NCBI GenBank assembly: GCA_937952135.1
Contig: CALFYL010000126.1
Span: 72,268-136,267 of the forward strand
DNA: 64,000 bases
Direction: 5' to 3'
From: an uncultured Planctomycetia bacterium
Lineage (GTDB): Bacteria; Planctomycetota; UBA1135; GCA-002686595
In this document: in pieces, positions 46,460 through 55,762 of the stretch
Position numbering within the stretch: the stretch's first letter is position 1
Layout of the letters: each line of letters opens with the position of its first letter
Notes under the pieces: model-generated
The model's input: the letters and a program-made list of their open reading frames with translations, nothing else
Databases searched by the model: none
Told to the model about the DNA's origin: nothing
Position numbers and translations under genes: made by a program

Positions 46460-47812
46460 TCAGTGCTCCGGCGTCCCGAGCAACCCCACGAGCTCGTCGC
46501 GCCGCGCGTCACGCGTCCGCTGGTTGCGCGCTTCGAGGTTCAATCGCAGCAGCGGCTCGGTGTTCGAGGCGCGGACGTTGAACCACCACCAGTCCGGACT
46601 CGACAGGTCGCCGAACTCGACCGTCACGCCGTCCAGCATGTCCTGACGGCCGGCCTTGAAGCGCTCGACGAGCTGCGCGATCGCGGCGTCCTTGTCGGCG
46701 ACGTGGAAGTTGATCTCGCCCGTTGCGTGGTAGCGGCGCAGCGACTCCACGCGCTTCGACAGCGGCGCGTCGCCCTGCGAGAGCAGCGACAACGCGCTCA
46801 CGAAGGCGATCTCGCCCGAGTCGCTCACGAAGTTGTCGGCGAAGTAGAAGTGCCCGGAGAGTTCGCCAGCGAACACGGCGCCCTTCTCGCGCATCGTCGC
46901 CTTGATGAACGAATGCCCGACGCGGTCGCGGATCGCCTCGCCGCCCGCGCGTTGGATCTCTTCCTTGACCACCCACGACGAGCGCAGGTCGTAAACCACG
47001 GGCGAACCCGGCTTCCTCGCGAGGAAGACGTGCGACAGCAGCGCCGTCATCAGGTCCGCCGACACGGTGCGGCCGGTTTCGTCGACGAAGCAGCAGCGGT
47101 CGGCGTCGCCGTCGAAGCCGACGCCGAAGTGCGCCTTGTGCTTGCGCGTGAGCTCCTGCACGTCGCGCAAGTTCTCTTCCTTGATCGGATTCGCTTCGTG
47201 GTTGGGGAACGACCCGTCGAGCTCCATGAACAGCGTGTGCGCCGTCAGATTCTTCAAGCGCTTCAGGATCGGCGGCAGGGTGTAGGCCGCCATGCCGTTC
47301 GCCGCGTCGATGGCGACGGTCATCGGCCGATCGATGCGCGCGAACTTCGCGACGTGGTCGGCGTAGGCGTCGAGAAGCTCGATCCGCTGCACTTCGCCGC
47401 GCTTGGCGACGGGCGCCGGCTGCGGCTGGGCGCACATGCGCTCGATGTCGAGGATGCCGTTCGCCGCCGAAATCGGCCGCGCGCCGCGCGAGCACAGCTT
47501 CATGCCGTTGTACTCGCCAGGATTGTGGCTGGCCGTCACGTTGAGACCGCCGTCGACGTCCTGCGAACCGATCGCGAAATACGCCATCGGCGTCGACGCG
47601 AGCCCGATGTCCAGCACGTCGCAGCCCGTGTCGCGGATCCCCTCGATCACCGCGCCTTGAACCTCCGGCGAATGCGTGCGCATGTCGCGACCGACCGCGA
47701 GACGCTTCGCGTTCAGCAGGCGCGCGAAGCTCGCGCCGATCTTGCGTGCGAGCGGCGCGTCGAGCTCCTTGGGGAATTTGCCGCGGATGTCGTAGGCCTT
47801 GAAGATGCCCAT
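46460..47812 (-). CDS. Phosphomannomutase/phosphoglucomutase
   Basis: 450 residues. Active-site serine S95 lies in TASHNPGEYNGMK (93-105). The metal loop DGDADR is at 234-239, and GELSGHFYF and RASNTEPLLRLNLE are the sugar and phosphate contacts. It converts hexose-6-phosphate to hexose-1-phosphate for polysaccharide and nucleotide-sugar synthesis. Which sugar it prefers cannot be told from sequence. A TATCCT -10-like hexamer lies at 47886-47891 on the minus strand, about 74 bp upstream; no -35 is clear. Confidence 0.92.
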   Translation of the reverse strand: MGIFKAYDIRGKFPKELDAPLARKIGASFARLLNAKRLAVGRDMRTHSPEVQGAVIEGIRDTGCDVLDIGLASTPMAYFAIGSQDVDGGLNVTASHNPGEYNGMKLCSRGARPISAANGILDIERMCAQPQPAPVAKRGEVQRIELLDAYADHVAKFARIDRPMTVAIDAANGMAAYTLPPILKRLKNLTAHTLFMELDGSFPNHEANPIKEENLRDVQELTRKHKAHFGVGFDGDADRCCFVDETGRTVSADLMTALLSHVFLARKPGSPVVYDLRSSWVVKEEIQRAGGEAIRDRVGHSFIKATMREKGAVFAGELSGHFYFADNFVSDSGEIAFVSALSLLSQGDAPLSKRVESLRRYHATGEINFHVADKDAAIAQLVERFKAGRQDMLDGVTVEFGDLSSPDWWWFNVRASNTEPLLRLNLEARNQRTRDARRDELVGLLGTPEH

Positions 47813-47990
47813 GGATCGGGAGGTAGCTCGGTGCGGGACGTCGGGGAGGTGGCGCGCGCTCCACAGGCGCGACGCGCAAGCGCGCAGGATACAACGCTGT
47901 GTGCGCCCACGCTCCCACGCCTGCGCTGACTCCGGGGCGCACTCGAGCGCTCGCGAGCGCGCTCCGCGGTCACGTTCGAGCCGCGGGTCT

Positions 47991-47998
47991 GCTACCGT
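47991..47998 (+). promoter_or_regulatory. Possible -10 element upstream of recQ
   Basis: GCTACCGT lies 17 bp before the recQ ATG, so the leader would be only about ten bases. The pattern recurs elsewhere in the window. The -35 is not clear. The 47813-48014 gap also serves the divergent phosphohexomutase gene. Confidence 0.3.
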
Positions 47999-48014
47999 GC
48001 CGTTTTCCCGCGCG

Positions 48015-49934
48015 ATGCAGCCTCTTCCCACGTCTCCCTCCCGACCGTCGACGGACGCCCGCTCCGGCCCGCTCGCGGCGCTGCTCGAGACGGTGGAGCG
48101 CGTCTGGGGCTACCGCGAGCTTCGCCCGCTCCAAGACGAGGCCATGCTCGCCTCGCTCCAGGGCCGCGACGCCCTGGTCGTGATGGCGACGGGCGGCGGA
48201 AAGAGCCTTTGCTACCAGGCGCCCGCCCTGCTGCGCGATGGATTGACCGTAGTCATCAGTCCGCTGATCTCGCTCATGCAGGATCAGGTCGCGAGCCTGG
48301 CCGAGAGCGGCGTGCCTGCGGCGGCGCTGTCGAGCGCGATGAGCGGCCCGGAGAAGCACGCGATCCACCAGCGCCTCGCCGCGCGCGAGTTGCGGCTCTT
48401 GTTCATGGCGCCGGAGCGCTTGATGGTGGCGAGCTTCGCGGAGGACCTCGCGGCCTGGGGCGTCGAGACGCTCGTGATCGACGAGGCGCACTGCATCAGC
48501 CACTGGGGTCACGATTTTCGGCCGGAATACCGGCGCTTGGGCGAGTTGCGCGCCGCGCGGCCCGAGGTGCCGATCCAGGCCTTCACCGCGACCGCGACGC
48601 CGCAGGTGCAGGCCGACATCGCCAAGCAACTCGGCCTGCGCGATCCGCTCGTGCTCGTCGGCAGCTTCGACCGCCCGAACCTCACCTACCGCTTCACGCC
48701 GCGGCGCGACGCCGACGCGCAAGTGCTCGAGGTGATCCGCCGGCATTCGGGCGAGGCCGGCATCGTGTACTGCCTGCGACGCACGGACGTCGACAGCCTC
48801 GCGCAACAACTCGCGGCGAGCGGCGTGCGTTGTCTCCCCTACCACGCGGGCCTCGACGCCGATGTGCGCCAGCGCAATCAGGAGCAGTTCCTCGCCGAGT
48901 CCGTGGACGTGATCGTCGCCACCGTGGCGTTCGGAATGGGCATCGATCGACCCGATGTGCGCTTCGTCGTGCACGCGGCGCTGCCGAAGGGCGTCGAGCA
49001 GTTCGCGCAGGAGACCGGCCGCGCGGGGCGCGACGGGTTGCCCGCCGAGTGCGTGCTGTTCTACTCCGGCGCCGACTACCACGGTTGGAAGCAACTCCAG
49101 GAGCGCAGCGCGGCCGAAGCGCGAGCGAACGGCGTCGAACTCGATCCGTCGGAAACGCAAAACGCGCTGGCGCGCCTGTCGGAGATGTACGGCTGGGCGA
49201 CGAGCGCGATCTGCCGCCACAAGTTCCTCGTCGAGCATTTCGGACAGGCTTGGACGCCGCATGAGGCGCCGCAAGACTCGATAGCGGCGAACGGCTGCGG
49301 CGCCTGCGACGTGTGCCTCGGCGAGCTCGCGACGGTCGCGGACTCGCAGCGCATCGCGCAGATGATCCTCTCGTGCGTGGTGCGCTGCCAGCAGCGCTAC
49401 GGCGCTTCGCACGTCACCGACGTGCTCTGCGGCGTCGCCGACGAGAAGCTCAAGTCGGTCGGCCACGACAAGCTCACGACCTTCGGCTTGCTGCGCCAGC
49501 ACGACCCGCGCCAGGTGCGCCACTGGATCGAGCAACTCGTCGGCCTCGGGCTGCTCGTCACCGCGGCCGGACGCTATCCGACGCTCTCTCTCACGCGCGC
49601 CGGTGTCGAGGTGATGCACGCCCGCGCGCCGATCACGCTGTTCGAGATCCCGCAACTGCCGCGCTCGCGCCGTTCGCGCCGCGCGGCCGCACCGAGCGAC
49701 ATCGAGTACGACGAAACGCTGTTCGAGAAGTTGCGCCAACTGCGCCGCAAGCTCGCGAGCGAACGCGGCGTGCCGCCCTACATGATCTTCGGCGACCGCA
49801 CGCTGCAGGAGCTCGCCGCCGTGCAGCCCACCGACGTCGACGAGTTGCGCACGGTTCGCGGCGTGGGCGCGAAGAAGCTCGACGACCTCGGCCCGCTGTT
49901 CCTCGAAGCGATCCGCGCGCACGTGCAGCGCTGA
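48015..49934 (+). CDS. recQ: ATP-dependent DNA helicase RecQ
   Basis: 639 residues from ATG 48015. Helicase motifs: ATGGGKS at 58-64, DEAH at 156-159 with CISHWGHDFRPEYRRLG, TATATP, and FGMGIDRPDVRFVVH. Arginine-rich motif VI is QETGRAGRDG. The zinc site (CRHKF ... CGACDVC) and the RQC winged helix follow. A C-terminal HRDC domain ends in VRGVGAKKLDDLGPLFLEAI. Acts in recombination and fork restart. Length and order are normal. Confidence 0.95.
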   Translation: MQPLPTSPSRPSTDARSGPLAALLETVERVWGYRELRPLQDEAMLASLQGRDALVVMATGGGKSLCYQAPALLRDGLTVVISPLISLMQDQVASLAESGVPAAALSSAMSGPEKHAIHQRLAARELRLLFMAPERLMVASFAEDLAAWGVETLVIDEAHCISHWGHDFRPEYRRLGELRAARPEVPIQAFTATATPQVQADIAKQLGLRDPLVLVGSFDRPNLTYRFTPRRDADAQVLEVIRRHSGEAGIVYCLRRTDVDSLAQQLAASGVRCLPYHAGLDADVRQRNQEQFLAESVDVIVATVAFGMGIDRPDVRFVVHAALPKGVEQFAQETGRAGRDGLPAECVLFYSGADYHGWKQLQERSAAEARANGVELDPSETQNALARLSEMYGWATSAICRHKFLVEHFGQAWTPHEAPQDSIAANGCGACDVCLGELATVADSQRIAQMILSCVVRCQQRYGASHVTDVLCGVADEKLKSVGHDKLTTFGLLRQHDPRQVRHWIEQLVGLGLLVTAAGRYPTLSLTRAGVEVMHARAPITLFEIPQLPRSRRSRRAAAPSDIEYDETLFEKLRQLRRKLASERGVPPYMIFGDRTLQELAAVQPTDVDELRTVRGVGAKKLDDLGPLFLEAIRAHVQR

Positions 49935-49978
49935 GCCAGGCGACGGCGCGCCCGCGCCGACGCGTGCTCCGAGCGACC

Positions 49979-51028
49979 TCAGCGCCGGAAAATGTCCTCG
50001 ACCGCGACCAGGACCCGCGCGACATCCTCGGTCGCCACGTCGAGGTGGGTGACGAAGCGCAGCGTCGAGTCGTTCATCGGCAGGACGAGCACGTCGCGCG
50101 CGCGGAACTCGCCCATCAGCGAGGCTGCGTCGCGGCGCTTGTCGAGCACGCGCGCCATCACGATGTTCGTGTCGACCTCCGAAGGCCTGCAGTCGAGGCC
50201 GCCGCTGCCGTCGAGCACGCTCGCGAGTTCCTTGGCGAGCGAATGGTCGTCGGCGAGGCGCGCGACGTTGTGCTCCAGCGCGTACAGCCCGGCGGCGGCC
50301 AGATAGCCGGCCTGGCGCATCCACCCGCCGAGTCGCTTGCGCATCAGGCGCGCGCGCTCGAGGAAGTCGTGCGGGCCCGCGATCAAGGAACCGACGGGAC
50401 AGCCGAGGCCCTTCGACAGGCACACGGACACGGAATCGGCGCACGCCGCGTACTCGCGCACGTCGACACCGCTCGCGACCGCCGCGTTGAACAGGCGCGC
50501 GCCGTCCATGTGGATCGGAAGCCCGAGCTCGCGCGAGGTCGCGTGCAGCGCGCGCAAACCCTCGAGCGGCACGACGCGCCCGCCCGGACCCTCGCCCGAA
50601 CCCATGAACGACTGCTCGACGCAGATCAGCGCGGTCCTGGGGCAGTGCAGCGAACGCAGGCGCACCGCGCGCCGCACTTCCTCCGGGTCGAGCACGCCGT
50701 TCGGCGCGATCAGCGTCGTGGTCTGCACGCCGTGCAATGCGCCGGCCGCGCCGCTCTCCCACTGCACCATGTGCGCGGAGCGCTCGCAGATCACCTCGTC
50801 GCCGTGGCGCGTCCACGAACCGAGCGCCACCGAGTTCGCCATCGTGCCCGAAGGCACGAACCACGCGCCGTCCTTGCCGAGCATCTCGGCGAGCCGCCGC
50901 TCCAGCCGCGCGACGGTCGGATCGCCGTCGAGCACGTCGTCGCCGACCTCGGCGGCGGCCATCGCCGCGAGCATCTCGCTGCTCGGCCGCGTGACGGTGT
51001 CGCTGCGGAAGTCCGCGAGCTGCGCCAC
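49979..51028 (-). CDS. ltaE: Low-specificity L-threonine aldolase
   Basis: 349 residues, fold-type I PLP enzyme. The lysine that binds PLP is K206 in VSVCLSKGLGC. HMDGARLFNAAVASG and FRSDTVTRPSSEML are family hallmarks. Splits threonine or allo-threonine into glycine and acetaldehyde. It lies 4 bp downstream of the aminotransferase stop region, so the two are probably co-transcribed in the order aminotransferase then... the threonine aldolase reads first (start 51028) after the aminotransferase stop at 51033. Confidence 0.93.
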   Translation of the reverse strand: MAQLADFRSDTVTRPSSEMLAAMAAAEVGDDVLDGDPTVARLERRLAEMLGKDGAWFVPSGTMANSVALGSWTRHGDEVICERSAHMVQWESGAAGALHGVQTTTLIAPNGVLDPEEVRRAVRLRSLHCPRTALICVEQSFMGSGEGPGGRVVPLEGLRALHATSRELGLPIHMDGARLFNAAVASGVDVREYAACADSVSVCLSKGLGCPVGSLIAGPHDFLERARLMRKRLGGWMRQAGYLAAAGLYALEHNVARLADDHSLAKELASVLDGSGGLDCRPSEVDTNIVMARVLDKRRDAASLMGEFRARDVLVLPMNDSTLRFVTHLDVATEDVARVLVAVEDIFRR

Positions 51029-51032
51029 GGAC

Positions 51033-52211
51033 CTACTTCACTCCAGCCGTCGCGAGGCAGTTCTTCACGCGCTGCAGCGCTTCGCGGATGTCCTCGATGC
51101 TCGCCGCGTAGCTGAAGCGCAGGTACCCCTCGCCGAGCGCGCCGAAGGCCGTGCCCGAGAGGATCGCGACGCCCGCTTCCTGCAGCAGCTTCACTTCGAG
51201 GTCCTTCGACTTGAAGCCCGTCTTCGTGATGTTCGGGAAGGCGTAGAACGCGCCCTTCGGCATCACGCACGAGAAGCCGGGAATCTCGTTCAAACCCGCG
51301 ACGATCGCGCGACGGCGCTCGTCGAAGGCCTTCATCATCTTCGCCACGGCCTCTTGCGGCCCGACGAGCGCTTCGCGGCCGGCGACTTGCACGGGCGCGC
51401 TCGGACACGAGTTCGAGTTGATCTGCAAGCGCTCGGCCACCGAGATCAGGGACTTCGGCCACACGCCGTAGCCCAGCCGCCAACCGGTCATCGAGAAGGT
51501 CTTCGACCAGCCGTCGAGCACGATCACGCGGTCGCGAATCGAGGGGTACGAATACAAGCTCACGTGCTCCTCGCCGTCGTAGAGCATGCGCGAGTAGATC
51601 TCGTCGGAGAGGATCGCGACGTCGGGGTGCTTCTCGAGCCCCGCGACGAGCTTGTCCATCTCGGGCTTGCGGATCACGCCGCCGGTCGGGTTGGCCGGCG
51701 TGTTGACGACGATCAAGCGCGTGCGCGGCGTGATCTTGGCGAGCACCGCTTCGGGGTTGAACGAGAAGCCGCTGTCCTCGCGCAGCTCGATCGGAACCGG
51801 CGTCGCGCCCGTGTACTTGATCAGCGACTCGTAGATCGGGAAGCCCGGATTGGGGTACAGGATCTCCGCGCCCGGCTCGCCGAACATCGAGATCGCGAAG
51901 TACATCGTCGGCTTGCCGCCGGGCACGATCATCACGTTCTCGGGATCGACGGCGGCGCCGCGGCGCTTCTGGCAATCCTCCGCGACCGCTTCGCGCAGCT
52001 CGGGCAGGCCCTTCGCCGGCGTGTAGAAGTGGTAGCCGTCGGCGAGCGCCTTTCGGCCGGCTTCGACGATGTTCTCGGGCGTGCGGAAGTCGGGCGAACC
52101 GATGCCGAGGTTGACGATGCTCTTGCCGGCCTTCTGCAGCGCCTTGGCGCGAGCGAGGACTTCGAAGGCGGACTCGGTGCCGAGATTCGACAGGCGTTGG
52201 GCGAGTTTCAA
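51033..52211 (-). CDS. Class I/II pyridoxal-phosphate aminotransferase
   Basis: 392 residues if translation starts at TTG 52211 (MKLAQRLSNLGTESAFEVLA), where the family normally begins. An ATG at 52310 would add 33 poorly conserved residues. PLP lysine K237 lies in DGWSKTFSMTGWRLGYG. NPANPTGG at about 171-178 and the conserved SDEIYSRMLYDGEEH follow the aspartate-aminotransferase pattern. The substrate could be aspartate, aromatic or diaminopimelate-type amino acids; it cannot be fixed from sequence. The threonine aldolase gene follows 4 bp after the stop. Confidence 0.88.
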   Translation of the reverse strand: MKLAQRLSNLGTESAFEVLARAKALQKAGKSIVNLGIGSPDFRTPENIVEAGRKALADGYHFYTPAKGLPELREAVAEDCQKRRGAAVDPENVMIVPGGKPTMYFAISMFGEPGAEILYPNPGFPIYESLIKYTGATPVPIELREDSGFSFNPEAVLAKITPRTRLIVVNTPANPTGGVIRKPEMDKLVAGLEKHPDVAILSDEIYSRMLYDGEEHVSLYSYPSIRDRVIVLDGWSKTFSMTGWRLGYGVWPKSLISVAERLQINSNSCPSAPVQVAGREALVGPQEAVAKMMKAFDERRRAIVAGLNEIPGFSCVMPKGAFYAFPNITKTGFKSKDLEVKLLQEAGVAILSGTAFGALGEGYLRFSYAASIEDIREALQRVKNCLATAGVK

Positions 52212-52515
52212 GGCGGAAATCGTGGGCGAGTCGTGTGGGGCGAGCGGTGAGGACCGGCGGGCGGCGGCGCCGCGCGGCGCGCGATCGCCGGTCGGCAAGG
52301 GCGTGAGCATACTCCCAGCGGCGTCGGCGACAACCGCGCGTGGACCGCGCGCGGCGAACGCCCGCGGAGGCTGGCGTCGCGCGCGCACTTGGGTCCGCGG
52401 ACCGACCTGCGCTACCGTCTCGACCTCCCTTCGCACCCCTCGCGCGGCGCCTCCGCAACTCGGGTCGCTCCCGGGCGCTGTGGCCCGCGAGGCTCCTCGC
52501 GCTAGCCACCAGCCC
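52212..52515. other. Divergent control region with a 12-bp palindrome
   Basis: 304 bp without a gene. TTGGGT (52389-52394) and TACCGT (52413-52418, within GCTACCGT) are 18 bp apart and could form the promoter of the ABC operon. The perfect palindrome GGTCCGCGGACC (52392-52403) overlaps the -35 and spacer, where a repressor would act. No Fur-like AT-rich box is seen. Confidence 0.4.
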
Positions 52516-53559
52516 ATGACCCGACTCCCCCGCCCGTTCGTTCGCTCGCTCCGCGGCGCCGTGCTCGCCCTCGGGATGCTCGCCCTCGCGGCGTGCTCCC
52601 GCGAAGCCGACGTGGTGCTGTACTGCTCGCTCGACCAGATGTTCTCCGAGACGCTGGTGAAGGAGTTCGAGCGGAAGACCGGGCTGGTGGTGCGAGCCGA
52701 GTTCGACGTCGAGGCGGCGAAGACCGTCGGGCTCGTCAAGCGCATCCGCGAAGAGCACGCGCGCCCGCGCTGCGACGTGTTCTGGAACAACGAGCTCGCG
52801 CACACCGTGTCCCTGGCGAACGACGGACTCCTCGCGAGCTACGACAGCCCGAGCGCCGCCGACATCCCGGCGGAGTTCCGCGACCCGCAGCACCGCTGGA
52901 CCGCCTTCGCCGCTCGCGGCCGTGTCTTCATCGTGAACACCGAGCTCGCGAACCCTGCGGAGATCGACTCGCTCGAGGATCTGTTCGACGCGAAGTGGAG
53001 AGGCAAGGTGTGCATGGCGCGGCCGCTGACCGGAACGACGCTGACGCACCTGACGGCTCTGTACGCGACCGAGGGCGACGCCGCCGGCGACGAATTCGTG
53101 CGCCGGATCGAGGAGAGCGGCGTCAACCTCGTGCAGAGCAACGGCCAGGTGATGCGCCTCGTGCGCGAGGGCCAGATGGCCTGGGGCTTGACCGACACCG
53201 ACGACTTCAACGTCGCGCGCATGGAGGGCCACCCGGTCGCGCAAGTGTTCCCCGACCAACGCAGCGAGGCGAACCCGAACGCGCGCGGCGCGCTGCTGAT
53301 CCCCAATTCGGTGGCGATCCTGAAGGACGCGCCGCATCCGGAGGCAGCGCGCAAGCTCGTGGACTTCATCTTGTCGCGCGAAGTCGAGGAGCGCCTGGCT
53401 TTCGCCGAGGGCGCGCAGATCCCGGTTCGAGCCAGCGTCAAGCGGCCCGAACACGTCAAGTCGGCCGCCGAGTTGAGCGTGATGGCGGTCGACTGGGCGC
53501 GGGTCGGCGCCGACGTCGAACGGCGCCTCGGCCAGTTCAAGGAGCGCTTCCTCAAGTGA
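52516..53559 (+). CDS. ABC transporter substrate-binding lipoprotein (ferric type)
   Basis: 347 residues from ATG 52516. Lipoprotein signal with lipobox LALAAC (cysteine near residue 27). The mature part is a periplasmic binding fold of the FbpA/FutA type (VVLYCSLDQMFSETLVKEFE; DVFWNNELAHTVSLANDGLL; IPNSVAILKDAPHPEAARKL). The paired tyrosines that bind ferric iron in FbpA are not obvious, so iron is inferred from family and the cytochrome neighbour. Thiamine, phosphonate or polyamine cannot be excluded. First gene of a five-gene coupled operon. Confidence 0.82.
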   Translation: MTRLPRPFVRSLRGAVLALGMLALAACSREADVVLYCSLDQMFSETLVKEFERKTGLVVRAEFDVEAAKTVGLVKRIREEHARPRCDVFWNNELAHTVSLANDGLLASYDSPSAADIPAEFRDPQHRWTAFAARGRVFIVNTELANPAEIDSLEDLFDAKWRGKVCMARPLTGTTLTHLTALYATEGDAAGDEFVRRIEESGVNLVQSNGQVMRLVREGQMAWGLTDTDDFNVARMEGHPVAQVFPDQRSEANPNARGALLIPNSVAILKDAPHPEAARKLVDFILSREVEERLAFAEGAQIPVRASVKRPEHVKSAAELSVMAVDWARVGADVERRLGQFKERFLK

Positions 53560-55094
53560 GTCGGCCGCTGGTCGCCCTCGCGATCGCGCTCTTCGTCGTC
53601 GCGGGCCTCGCGCCGCTCGCAGCCATGCTGCCGCGCGTCGAGACCGCGGACCTCGCGGCGATGTTCGATGCCCGGAACACCGCGCTGCTCGGACGCACCG
53701 CGCTGTACGGCACGAGCGTCGCCCTGCTCGCGACCGCCCTCGGATTGCCCTTCGGCTTTCTGGTCGCACGCACCGACGTCCCGTTCGCGCGCGTGCTGCG
53801 GCCGCTCGGGCTCGCGCCGCTGCTGATTCCGCCGATGATCCTCGCGATGGTGTGGACGGTGCTCGCGGACATCCGCGGCGCGCCCGCGGCCTACGCGGTC
53901 TCGACGCTCAGCACGTTTCCGCTCGTGGCGCTGTTCAGTGCGCGCGCCTTCGAGCGCATCGATGCGCGCCGCGAGGAGGCAGCGCGCCTCGCCGGTGGCT
54001 GGTGGGCCGTGCTGCGCTGCGATCTGCCGCTCGTGCTGCCTTCCGCGGCGTGCGGCTCGTGCCTCGCCTTCGTGTTCACGGTGAACGACTTTTCGGTGCC
54101 CGACTACGTGTCCTGGCTCAGCCAGCCGAAGTTCAGCGTGTACGCCGCCGAGATCTTCGCCAACTGGCGCATCGAGTCGAAGCCGGGCCTCGCGGTGGCC
54201 ACCGCTCTCCCGCTCATCGCCCTCACGCTCGCTGCGTTGCTCCCGGCGCTCGCGCTGCGCCGCAAGGGCGCGATGGCGTCGCTGTCGAACGACTTCCGCC
54301 AGCCCGCGCCGTTCGAGCTCGGCGCGTGGCGCTGGCCCGCCTTCGCGTTCTGCCTCGCGCTGGTCGCGATCGGCGCGCTGATCCCCGCGGGGCGCTTGAT
54401 CTACGAGGCCGGCGGGGCCACGCGAGGTTTCGAGGTCGCGCGCATCGGGCGCTCGTTCGCGCTCGCCATCGAGCGCGGTCGCGAGGACCTCGCGAACAGC
54501 ATCCTGTGGTCGCTCGCCGCCGCGACAGCGTGCGCGGCGCTCGCCCTCGTCCTCGGCCACGCGCTCGAACGCATGCGCGGCGGCCGCTGGCTCGAGAGCC
54601 TCGTGGTTCTGCCGATCGGCGCGCCCGCGATCCTGCTCGGCGTGGGCGTCATCGTGCTGTGGAACCACGACTGGAGCGCGGGCTTCTACGACGGCGCGGG
54701 CGTCGTCATCCTGCTGCTCACAGGGCGTTTCGCCGCCTTCGCGGTGCTGATCCTGTCCGCGGCGACGGCCTCGCTCGATCCGCGCTTCGAGGAAGCGGCG
54801 CGCCTCGCAGGCGCCGGGCCGGCGCGACGGCTGTTCCAGATCGTCGCGCCGAACCTGCGCTCGGCCGTTCTGGGCGGGTGGATCGGCGTGTTCGTTCTGT
54901 CCCTTCGCGAACTCGACGCGACGATGCTCACGCCCGCCGCGAACCGCACGGCGATGTTCCGCATCTTCAACCAGGTCCACTTCGGCCGCGACGATTTCGT
55001 CGCCGCCATGGCGCTGATTCTCTTGTTCCTGATCCTCTTGCCCGGAACCCTCTGGTCCCTGTTCGCTCGCCGCCGGCTGGAGCTCCTCCCGTGA
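53556..55094 (+). CDS. ABC transporter permease (fused double unit)
   Basis: 512 residues from GTG 53556, which overlaps the previous TGA; AAGGAG is about 12 nt upstream. Twelve helices are likely, in two halves. Each half has an EAA-type loop: EEAARLAGGWWAVLRCDLPL and EEAARLAGAGPARRLFQIVA. Such one-chain double permeases are typical of FbpB/ThiP-type importers. Inner membrane. Confidence 0.88.
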   Translation: MSRPLVALAIALFVVAGLAPLAAMLPRVETADLAAMFDARNTALLGRTALYGTSVALLATALGLPFGFLVARTDVPFARVLRPLGLAPLLIPPMILAMVWTVLADIRGAPAAYAVSTLSTFPLVALFSARAFERIDARREEAARLAGGWWAVLRCDLPLVLPSAACGSCLAFVFTVNDFSVPDYVSWLSQPKFSVYAAEIFANWRIESKPGLAVATALPLIALTLAALLPALALRRKGAMASLSNDFRQPAPFELGAWRWPAFAFCLALVAIGALIPAGRLIYEAGGATRGFEVARIGRSFALAIERGREDLANSILWSLAAATACAALALVLGHALERMRGGRWLESLVVLPIGAPAILLGVGVIVLWNHDWSAGFYDGAGVVILLLTGRFAAFAVLILSAATASLDPRFEEAARLAGAGPARRLFQIVAPNLRSAVLGGWIGVFVLSLRELDATMLTPAANRTAMFRIFNQVHFGRDDFVAAMALILLFLILLPGTLWSLFARRRLELLP

Positions 55095-55762
55095 ACGCCA
55101 TCGAGATCCGCGGACTGTGCGTCGACGCCGGCGGCCGCCGCATCCTCGAGTCGATCGACCTCGACGTGCCGGAGCGCGAGCACCTCTTGCTCGTCGGCCC
55201 CTCCGGGTGCGGCAAGACGACGCTCCTGCGCGCCATCGCCGGGCTCGCGAAGCCGAGCGCCGGCCGCATCGAACTGTTCGGACAGATCGCAAGCGAGGCG
55301 GCTCGGATCCGCACCGCACCCGAGAAGCGCGGCGTCGGCATGCTGTTCCAAGGTGGAGCGCTGTGGCCGCACCTCGCGGCGCGAAAACAGCTGGAATTCG
55401 TGCTCTCCTGCGCCGGGGTGGCAAAGTCCACGTGGACCGCGCGCGTCGCCGAGCTGCTCGAATGGGTGGAGCTGCCGGGCTATCAGGAACGCATGCCGGG
55501 GACGCTCTCGGGCGGCGAAGCGCAGCGCCTCGCCCTCGCGCGCGCCATCGCCGTTTCGCCGCGGCTGCTGCTGCTCGACGAGCCGCTCGGCCCGCTCGAC
55601 GCGGAGTTGCGCGGCGAGCTGCTCGCCAAACTTCACGAACTGCAACAACGCCTGGGGTTGACCGTGGTCCACGTCACACACGCTCCCGACGAAGCACAGG
55701 GCATCGCGACGCGCACCGTCCGGATGCGTTCCGGCCGCATCGAAACGGAGGCCGCGCGATGA
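55091..55762 (+). CDS. ABC transporter ATP-binding protein
   Basis: 223 residues from GTG 55091, overlapping the permease stop (GTGA). Walker A GPSGCGKTT, Q-loop LFQGGALWP, signature LSGGEAQRLALARA, Walker B LLLLDEPLGPLD, H-loop VTHAPDEA. It is shorter than FbpC/PotA-type ATPases (about 350) because it lacks the C-terminal regulatory domain. Powers the importer. Confidence 0.92.
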   Translation: MNAIEIRGLCVDAGGRRILESIDLDVPEREHLLLVGPSGCGKTTLLRAIAGLAKPSAGRIELFGQIASEAARIRTAPEKRGVGMLFQGGALWPHLAARKQLEFVLSCAGVAKSTWTARVAELLEWVELPGYQERMPGTLSGGEAQRLALARAIAVSPRLLLLDEPLGPLDAELRGELLAKLHELQQRLGLTVVHVTHAPDEAQGIATRTVRMRSGRIETEAAR

